Source of the DNA: an uncultured Pseudomonadales bacterium
GTDB taxonomy: Bacteria > Pseudomonadota > Gammaproteobacteria > Pseudomonadales > Porticoccaceae
DNA length: 6,140 nt
NCBI GenBank assembly: GCA_905478725.1
Contig: CAJQJT010000167.1
Location: forward strand, 1 to 6,140
Direction: 5' to 3'
In this document: one piece after another, positions 1-4,964 of the stretch
How positions within the stretch are numbered: the stretch's first letter is position 1
Layout of the letters: each line of letters starts with the position of its first letter
The notes under the pieces: model-generated
What the model was told of the DNA's origin: nothing
Database searches by the model: none
What the model saw: only the letters and a program-made list of their open reading frames with translations
Translations under genes and position numbers: made by a program

Positions 1-789
1 AGCTTTGGCCCGCGCACCACAGACTATCCCGGCAAACAAAAAACCCTTAACTATATTCAACAGCTTTTAGAGCCAGAGGCCGATCAAATTGTGGTGCAGC
101 CATTTCAGGCTCATGGTCTGTCCGGCAACAATCTCTGGGCGAGCTTTTATGCCGCCGATTCCGCGGCTATGAACCACCCGCGAATTATGCTCGCTGCTCA
201 CTGGGACACTCGCCCTATTGCCGAGCGCGACAAGCTCCCGGGGAAACGCTCAGAGCCAGTTATTGGCGCCAATGACGGCGCTTCAGGGGTCGCTGTACTA
301 CTCGAAATGGCGCGACTACTCAGCAGCCAACGCGCACCTGTAACCGTGGATCTCGTGTTTTTTGACCTCGAAGATATGGGCAATATCGATGGCCTTCCCT
401 TTTCCATTGGCGCCAGTGAGTTTGTCCGCCAAAACCCTTTCTATCGCCCCACTGCAGGTGTGGTGGTGGACATGGTCTGCGACCGCGATCTGGTCATTCC
501 CAAAGAGCGCTTCTCTCAAGATAGCGCCGCAGAACTGCAAGATAAAATTTGGCATATAGCGCGATCTCAGGGGGCAAAAGCCTTTATAGATCGCAAAGGC
601 ACCTATATTGAAGACGACCATTTACCCTTTTTGCGCGCAGGCCTCAAAGTCGTCAATCTGATCCACTGGCCATTTCCTCAGTCCTGGCATACCAGCAGTG
701 ATACTATTGATCGATGCAGTGTCGACAGCTTGCAGCAGGTTGGCAGAGTCATTTCAGAATTTATTTATCTTCAACAGGAACCGTTATGA
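1..789 (+). CDS. M28-family zinc metalloenzyme, glutaminyl-peptide cyclotransferase-like (5' end outside window)
   Basis: The frame is open from the first base, so the gene starts upstream; 262 residues and a TGA stop at 787-789 are visible. GTG at 91 is only an internal valine, because the conserved segment SFGPRTTDYPG lies before it. Numbering from the first visible residue, the M28 landmarks are AHWDTRP (H67, D69), GANDGASG (D92), FFDLED (E124, D125), VVVDMV (D157), DDHLPFL (205-211) and FPQSWHTSSDT (W229, H230). In the glutaminyl cyclase branch of M28, the Asp of NDGASG, the second acid of the E-D/E-E pair and the late His bind one zinc, and the DDH and WHT motifs line the active site; all are present here. 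Family members cyclise N-terminal Gln to pyroglutamate or act as aminopeptidases, usually after export. The N terminus is missing, so a signal peptide cannot be checked. The gene overlaps the next by ATGA. The fold call is firm; cyclase versus aminopeptidase activity is inferred. Confidence 0.9.
   Translation, partial: SFGPRTTDYPGKQKTLNYIQQLLEPEADQIVVQPFQAHGLSGNNLWASFYAADSAAMNHPRIMLAAHWDTRPIAERDKLPGKRSEPVIGANDGASGVAVLLEMARLLSSQRAPVTVDLVFFDLEDMGNIDGLPFSIGASEFVRQNPFYRPTAGVVVDMVCDRDLVIPKERFSQDSAAELQDKIWHIARSQGAKAFIDRKGTYIEDDHLPFLRAGLKVVNLIHWPFPQSWHTSSDTIDRCSVDSLQQVGRVISEFIYLQQEPL
776..789 (+). promoter_or_regulatory. Shine-Dalgarno and ATGA stop/start overlap
   Basis: AGGAA at 776-780 lies 5 nt before ATG 786. 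The ATG shares bases with the TGA stop of the M28-like gene (787-789). This decides the start of the amidohydrolase and suggests coupled translation from one transcript. Confidence 0.8.
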
Positions 790-2183
790 AAAACCTATAC
801 ATACCGCAACTGGCCTTTTTATTCATTCTAGTCATGACCGCCAGCAACTCCCAAGCCAGTTCCGAAGCCAGTTCCCAAACCAATTCACAAAACAATTCAC
901 AAAACAATTCCGTCAGTAGCGATGAACTTGCTCGCTCCGTAGCACAGGATTACAACGAACGTCTCGGCGCGCTGTTTACCCATTTTCACCGCAATCCCGA
1001 ACTCAGTTTTATGGAGACCAAAACGGCGAAAAAACTTGCCGAAGAGCTACGCAAGAATGGCTTTAAAGTAACCGAAAAAGTCGGTGGCACTGGCATAGTG
1101 GCCATATTAAAAAATGGCGAAGGCCCCCTGGTAATGATGCGCGCCGACATGGATGGCCTGCCAGTAAAAGAAAAGTCAGGGCTGGATTACGCTTCTACTG
1201 CAACTCAAACCGATCCTATCACCGGCAGCCAAGTTCCTGTGATGCACGCCTGTGGTCACGACGTGCATATCACCAGTCTGATCGGCACCGCGCGCCAGAT
1301 GTCAGCACGCAAAGATAAGTGGTCCGGTACATTAATGCTGATTGGGCAACCGGCTGAAGAGCGTATTCAAGGCGCCAAGGCAATGATGGATGACAATCTC
1401 TGGGAACGCTTTGGACAGCCAGACTATGCCCTGGCCTTTCATGTAGGTGCAGGGCTGCCTGCGGGTCTGATCAATGTGCAGGAGGGCTCGCCCTTCGCCG
1501 GTTCAGACAGCCTAGATATTATTGTTCACGGTGTTGGTGCTCACGGCGCATCTCCCCATGCGGGCAAAGATCCCATTCTGCTGGGCAGTCAGATTGTCGT
1601 AGCGCTGCAGACATTGGTCTCAAGAGAGCTCGCCCCTAGGGAGCCTGGAGTGGTGACAGTGGGATCCTTTCACGGCGGCACCAAGCACAATATTATTTCC
1701 GATCGCGCAGTGCTGCAGCTGACCGTGCGCAATACCAACCTCGAGACTCGCGACACTCTACTCAAAGGCATTAAACGCATCGCTGAAAATCTCGGTCGCG
1801 CAGCAGGTCTTCCGGAAGACAAATTACCCGAGGTTATCCTGACAAAATCCTCAACCCCACCCACTATCAACAATACTCCGCTGGTCAGACGTTTAAAGGC
1901 GGTATGGCAGGAAGGATTAGGGGAGCGTCAGGTTGTTTCAATCGCCTCCAAAGGTATGGGTGCGGAAGACTTCCCCTACTTCACGACTGAGCCGCCAATT
2001 CCCAGTGTCTACTTCTCCGTTGGCGGCACCAGTGCCGCAGATTACAAAGCCGCAGCAGCAGGTGGCAAGCCAATCGCCTCACATCACAGCCCACTATTTA
2101 GAATAGACCCACAGCCCTCCGTGACCCGTGGTGTACAGGCAACTGTATTGGCATTACTGGATTTGATGCCGGTTGCGGACTAA
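786..2183 (+). CDS. Exported M20-family amidohydrolase / metallopeptidase (hippurate hydrolase-like)
   Basis: A 465-residue protein starting at ATG 786, which overlaps the previous stop as ATGA and has AGGAA at 776-780. The frame is open upstream to ATG 714, but that start would bury the signal peptide inside a 24-residue extension. The N terminus is a signal peptide: MKN, hydrophobic residues 9-19, likely cleavage near SQA-S (about residue 24). A Ser/Asn/Gln-rich linker follows (22-45, built from 12-bp DNA repeats). M20D amidohydrolase motifs appear in order: HRNPELSFMET (68-78), RADMDGLP (119-126), MHACGHD with C156 and H158, GQPAEE with E191/E192, FHVG with H219, the dimerisation-domain stretch GAHGASPHAGKDP (251-263), and HHSPLF with H434. 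C156, H158, E192, H219 and H434 fit the usual di-metal ligands, with E191 as general base. Relatives release amino acids from N-acyl conjugates; the substrate here is unknown. Length is somewhat above the usual 380-440 because of the leader and linker. Probably periplasmic and coupled to the M28-like gene. Confidence 0.93.
   Translation: MKNLYIPQLAFLFILVMTASNSQASSEASSQTNSQNNSQNNSVSSDELARSVAQDYNERLGALFTHFHRNPELSFMETKTAKKLAEELRKNGFKVTEKVGGTGIVAILKNGEGPLVMMRADMDGLPVKEKSGLDYASTATQTDPITGSQVPVMHACGHDVHITSLIGTARQMSARKDKWSGTLMLIGQPAEERIQGAKAMMDDNLWERFGQPDYALAFHVGAGLPAGLINVQEGSPFAGSDSLDIIVHGVGAHGASPHAGKDPILLGSQIVVALQTLVSRELAPREPGVVTVGSFHGGTKHNIISDRAVLQLTVRNTNLETRDTLLKGIKRIAENLGRAAGLPEDKLPEVILTKSSTPPTINNTPLVRRLKAVWQEGLGERQVVSIASKGMGAEDFPYFTTEPPIPSVYFSVGGTSAADYKAAAAGGKPIASHHSPLFRIDPQPSVTRGVQATVLALLDLMPVAD
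851..910 (+). repeat. Five 12-bp in-frame tandem repeats
   Basis: Five contiguous 12-bp units: CCAAGCCAGTTC (851), CGAAGCCAGTTC (863), CCAAACCAATTC (875), ACAAAACAATTC (887) and ACAAAACAATTC (899). The last two are identical; the others differ from their neighbours at a few positions. They encode four-residue steps SQAS, SEAS, SQTN, SQNN, SQNN right after the predicted signal peptide cleavage site of the amidohydrolase. A multiple of three keeps the frame for any copy number, so this is a linker that can change length. Confidence 0.9.
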
Positions 2184-2275
2184 CCCATTAGATGGGCTAG
2201 CGCAGGCGGTGGTAGAAAGCTATAGAAGATCAGGCGGCAATAGATTTGCCGCCAATTTTACCGAGCTGAGTCGGT
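2184..2275. terminator. Convergent intergenic gap with a hairpin, putative terminator
   Basis: Between the converging amidohydrolase and aminotransferase stops, GGCGGCAA (2233-2240) pairs perfectly with TTGCCGCC (2246-2253) around a 5-nt loop. On the plus strand it is followed by AATTTTA, a short U-run, so it could act as an intrinsic terminator for the left operon. On the minus strand the following run is poor in U, so termination of the right operon there is less certain. Two smaller hairpins flank it: CCCAT/ATGGG at 2184-2196 just after the plus-strand stop, and ACCGA/TCGGT at 2260-2275 next to the minus-strand stop. Confidence 0.6.
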
Positions 2276-3391
2276 CTAGATAACCGCCTTGAGAGATGAC
2301 AGGCAGTAATCAATATTGGCCTGTTTGCTGGCATGACCCATTAGGCCAATGCGCCAGACTTTGCCGGCCAGTGCACCCAGACCGGCACCAATTTCAAGAT
2401 TGTAATCATTCAACAGTTGGCTGCGCACAGCAGCATCATCTGCGCCCTCTGGAATAAATACCGTGTTCAGCTGGGGCAGACGATCTGCCTCGGGAACCAA
2501 AAATGAAATCCCCATCTGCTCGAGACCCTGACGCAACAGCAAGTGATTGCTCTGGTGACGCTGCCAGGCATTCTCCAGCCCTTCATCCTGAACCATCACC
2601 AACGACTCATGCAGACCATAGAGACAGTTAACCGGCGCTGTGTGGTGATAGGCGCGCTTGCCCTCCCCAGCCCAATAACCCATAACCAAATTGAGATCGA
2701 GGAACCAGCTCTGCACCTTGGACTGACGCTTGCTGATTTTTTCGGCGGCCCTAGGGCTAAAGCTCACCGGTGACAGACCGGGAGACGCCGAGAGGCATTT
2801 TTGTGAGCCGGAATAAATCGCATCGATCTGCCACTCATCGACTTTTAACGGCGTGCCCGCAAGGGATGTCACTGCGTCGACAATCGCCAGACAGTCATGT
2901 TTATGCGCCAATTCAACCAATGTCTTGGCGTCAGACTGGGCGCCAGTGGAGGTTTCAGCGTGAACAAAGGCGACCAATACCGCATCCGGATTTTGTACCA
3001 ATGCCTCTTCAAGTTTCTGCGGATCCACAGCCTGACCCCAGTCATCTTGGACCATGACCGCAGTGCCACCACAGCGCTCTACATTCTCTTTCATGCGACC
3101 ACCGAAAACACCGTTTTGGCAGACAATCACCTTGTCACCCGGCTCCACCAAATTGGCAAAGCAGCATTCCATACCCGCGGATCCCGGTGCGGATACGGCA
3201 AAGGTCAGCTCATTTTGGGTTTGAAAAACATATTGCAGCAGGGTTTTTACTTCATCCATCATGCCAATAAAACTTGGATCCAAATGACCCACTGTAGGCC
3301 TGGCCATGGCGGCTAATACCCGCTCACTGACATCGGAGGGGCCTGGGCCCATAAGCATGCGACGGGGTGGATGGAATGAACTGATACTCAT
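2276..3391 (-). CDS. Class V PLP aminotransferase, alanine-glyoxylate aminotransferase-like
   Basis: A 371-residue protein, typical for the family, starting at ATG 3391 with AGGAAA (plus-strand 3397-3402) 5 nt upstream. It follows the fold-type I class V plan of alanine/serine-glyoxylate aminotransferases: MLMGPGPSDV (12-21), RPTVGHLDPSF (31-41), the cofactor-phosphate loop SAPGSAGME (67-75), HAETSTG (144-150), VDAVTS with D172 facing the pyridine nitrogen, YSGSQKCL with K198 as the Schiff-base lysine, YHHT (248-251) and WRIGLMG with R347 as the expected substrate-carboxylate arginine. The C-terminal part closely recalls animal AGXT (GLG...GKV.RIGL.G). No signal peptide, so cytoplasmic. The likely reaction moves an amino group from alanine or serine to glyoxylate, giving glycine; other acceptors or ureidoglycine-type activity cannot be excluded from sequence alone. 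It lies 71 nt after the CoA-transferase on the same strand, probably in the same operon. Confidence 0.93.
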   Translation of the reverse strand: MSISSFHPPRRMLMGPGPSDVSERVLAAMARPTVGHLDPSFIGMMDEVKTLLQYVFQTQNELTFAVSAPGSAGMECCFANLVEPGDKVIVCQNGVFGGRMKENVERCGGTAVMVQDDWGQAVDPQKLEEALVQNPDAVLVAFVHAETSTGAQSDAKTLVELAHKHDCLAIVDAVTSLAGTPLKVDEWQIDAIYSGSQKCLSASPGLSPVSFSPRAAEKISKRQSKVQSWFLDLNLVMGYWAGEGKRAYHHTAPVNCLYGLHESLVMVQDEGLENAWQRHQSNHLLLRQGLEQMGISFLVPEADRLPQLNTVFIPEGADDAAVRSQLLNDYNLEIGAGLGALAGKVWRIGLMGHASKQANIDYCLSSLKAVI

Positions 3392-3462
3392 GGTGCTTTC
3401 CTTTATAAATATTTTTTTTGTTTTAACCGCTTAACTGACAGCCTTTAAACCACAGCGCCCAA

Positions 3463-4656
3463 TCAGTCGCTGTCCGTAACTATGCCAGTGGTTTTTAAAT
3501 GCTTTATCTGGGCACTGTCCAACCCAAGTCCTTCTAATATTTCGTCTGTGTGGCTGGCAATTTCCGGGCCGGGCCACTGAGTGCCACCAGGAGTGTTGCC
3601 TAATTTTGGCATCATCGCCGGAATCTTAAGTGGCTCACCATTGATCTCAACCTGCTCGAATAATCCGCGGGCTTGGAAATGCCGGTCTTCCATCATATCC
3701 GCAACACTGTAGACCGGACCGCAGGGCACACGATGCTCTTCAAGGGTCGCCATCACATCTGCCAGGGGCAGACTGGCGCACCAGTTTTTCAACACCAGAT
3801 CAATCTCCGCTTCGTGCACTACGCGCTTAGAGTTGGTGGAATATTTGTCGTCGGTACCCATGTCTGCATGGCCCACTGCAACCATCAAGCGCGCATAGAT
3901 TGAATCACCATTGCCGCCGATCACCACAAATTTCTCATCGGCACATTTATAGGTGTTGGTGGGCACTATGCCAGTCACCGTGGTGCCGGATGGTTCACGA
4001 ACAACACCAGCACCGTCATATTCAGGCACCACCGCTTCGAGCAAATTAAACATGGATTCATAAAGCGCCACGTCCACTACCTGACCACCGTCGCCGCGAT
4101 CCCGGGAGCGCAGGGCCATCAAAATACCCAGTACCGCGTGTAACCCAGAGATCGTATCCCCAAGACTTAGGTTAGGTCGCACCGGTGCTTCACCGGGATA
4201 GCCGTTCACGTAGCGGAAACCGCTGATGGCTTCGCAAGCCGAGGCAAAGCCGGGCTTTTCAGAATAGGGACCAGTTTGGCCATAGCCTGAAATGCGCGCG
4301 TAAATCAAATCTGGGTTGTCGGCGCGCATGGACTCGGGATCCAGGCCCCAGCCTTCGAGTACGCCGGGACGAAAATTTTCCACCACTATGTCAGCCGTTT
4401 TTAACAGCTGCTTAACCAGGTCACGACCTTCAGGCGTTTTTAGATCCAGGGAAATACACTTCTTGTTCCGTGCCAGACTGCGCCACCAGAGAGAAGTACC
4501 GTCTTTGACTTCGCGCCAATTACGAATTGGGTCGCCGCCTGGAGGTTCAACTTTTATCACCTCAGCACCGAAATAACCTAGCATGCAACCAGCGAATGGT
4601 CCGGCCAGCAGCTGGCCCAACTCAATGACCCTCAATCCCTCTAGTGCTTTACTCAT
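3463..4656 (-). CDS. Class III CoA-transferase, CaiB/BaiF family
   Basis: A 397-residue protein starting at ATG 4656, with AAAAGG (plus-strand 4663-4668) 6 nt upstream. Family landmarks in order: LEGLRVIELGQLLAGPFAG (5-23), GAEVIKVEPPGGDP (30-43), RNKKCISLDLKTPEG (63-77), VVENFRPGVLEGWGLD (91-106), YARISGYGQTGPYS (119-132), the catalytic aspartate D167 in LSLGDTISG, the glycine loop GGNGDS (247-252) and VPCGPVYSVADMMEDRHF (310-327). In class III enzymes such as formyl-CoA transferase, this Asp forms the acyl and CoA thioester intermediates. The protein is cytoplasmic. Its layout also recalls succinyl-CoA:glutarate and similar dicarboxylate CoA-transferases, but the family is too diverse to name donor or acceptor. 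It is the first gene of a likely two-gene operon with the aminotransferase, which hints at a C2-C5 carboxylate or amino-acid breakdown step. Confidence 0.93.
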   Translation of the reverse strand: MSKALEGLRVIELGQLLAGPFAGCMLGYFGAEVIKVEPPGGDPIRNWREVKDGTSLWWRSLARNKKCISLDLKTPEGRDLVKQLLKTADIVVENFRPGVLEGWGLDPESMRADNPDLIYARISGYGQTGPYSEKPGFASACEAISGFRYVNGYPGEAPVRPNLSLGDTISGLHAVLGILMALRSRDRGDGGQVVDVALYESMFNLLEAVVPEYDGAGVVREPSGTTVTGIVPTNTYKCADEKFVVIGGNGDSIYARLMVAVGHADMGTDDKYSTNSKRVVHEAEIDLVLKNWCASLPLADVMATLEEHRVPCGPVYSVADMMEDRHFQARGLFEQVEINGEPLKIPAMMPKLGNTPGGTQWPGPEIASHTDEILEGLGLDSAQIKHLKTTGIVTDSD

Positions 4657-4727
4657 ATTTAACCTTTTTAATCATTCTATACTTAAATGAAGAAACTCTA
4701 CTCATGCCATGAAATTTTTTGCACCAG

Positions 4728-4733
4728 TGTATA
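4728..4733 (-). promoter_or_regulatory. Possible -10 box for the CoA-transferase operon
   Basis: TGTATA on the plus strand reads TATACA on the minus strand, about 72 nt before the CoA-transferase start. I find no convincing -35 hexamer at 16-18 bp, so this is a weak candidate that may depend on an activator. Confidence 0.25.
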
Positions 4734-4795
4734 GACTGTAATTAGGCGCAGAAGCATAACAGAACAATAATCGCGTCAATAACAGCGTGACTCAT

Positions 4796-4808
4796 AGTGG
4801 ATATCACT
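4796..4808. promoter_or_regulatory. Imperfect palindrome, possible operator
   Basis: AGTG (4796-4799) and CACT (4805-4808) flank GATAT, giving AGTGGATATCACT, which is one base away from a perfect 12-bp palindrome. It sits immediately upstream of the direct-repeat array. It could bind a dimeric regulator, but 13-bp imperfect palindromes also occur by chance. Confidence 0.3.
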
Positions 4809-4813
4809 GGCAG

Positions 4814-4864
4814 ATGGTTTGTAATCTATGGTTTGTATTTAGCGGCTTGTAAAAATGGTCTATA
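4814..4864 (+). repeat. Four-copy direct repeat array, 14-bp period
   Basis: Four related 10-mers in direct orientation: ATGGTTTGTA (4814), ATGGTTTGTA (4828), GCGGCTTGTA (4842) and ATGGTCTATA (4855). Start-to-start spacings are 14, 14 and 13 bp. The first two are identical; the shared core is GGYYTRTA. The last copy runs into the TATAAA hexamer at 4861-4866. This could be a set of regulator sites upstream of the TPR gene or the decayed product of a 14-bp tandem duplication. Confidence 0.6.
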
Positions 4865-4866
4865 AA
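4838..4866 (+). promoter_or_regulatory. Possible promoter for the TPR-protein gene
   Basis: TATAAA at 4861-4866 is a good -10 match. TTTAGC at 4838-4843 is 17 bp upstream but is a poor -35 (about half matching TTGACA). It would give a leader of roughly 90 nt. The overlap with the direct-repeat array would suit an activator-assisted promoter. Confidence 0.3.
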
Positions 4867-4950
4867 AGCACCCAACCCAGCTTATTTACAGGCGCTGATA
4901 AAAGTTATGGAACCGGCTGCAATATGTCGACTCTAAACTACCATGTCAAC

Positions 4951-4958
4951 GGGGGGAG
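4951..4958 (+). promoter_or_regulatory. Strong Shine-Dalgarno of the TPR-protein gene
   Basis: GGGGGGAG ends 6 nt before ATG 4965. It fixes the start, and the signal peptide begins directly at that codon. Confidence 0.8.
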
Positions 4959-4964
4959 CCTGAT

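Larger units (their letters stand above)
4657..4964. other. Divergent intergenic region (308 nt)
   Basis: This gap separates the divergent CoA-transferase and TPR-protein genes, so it should hold both promoters. I see no credible ORF and no tRNA. From left to right it contains the CoA-transferase Shine-Dalgarno site (4663-4668), a T6 run (4715-4720), a minus-strand TATACA hexamer (4728-4733), an imperfect palindrome (4796-4808), a four-copy motif array (4814-4864), a plus-strand TATAAA (4861-4866) and a G-rich Shine-Dalgarno site (4951-4958). Confidence 0.75.

Noticed and set aside
91..93. GTG 91 as the start of the M28-like gene
   Set aside because: The frame is open back to base 1 and the residues before GTG match the conserved N-terminal part of the family, so the gene begins outside the window.
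714..785. Upstream ATG 714 as the amidohydrolase start
   Set aside because: It would add 24 residues lying within the M28 coding sequence and put the signal peptide internal. ATG 786 has a Shine-Dalgarno site at the right distance and a normal ATGA overlap.
2897..3316. A 139-codon plus-strand open frame
   Set aside because: It is antisense to the conserved aminotransferase motifs (residues about 26-165), shows no recognisable domain and has no ribosome binding context that competes with the real gene.
3392..3462. Separate promoter for the aminotransferase in the 71-nt gap
   Set aside because: The gap has an A-rich stretch and a Shine-Dalgarno site on the minus strand but no pair of hexamers at proper spacing; read-through from the CoA-transferase is the simpler view.
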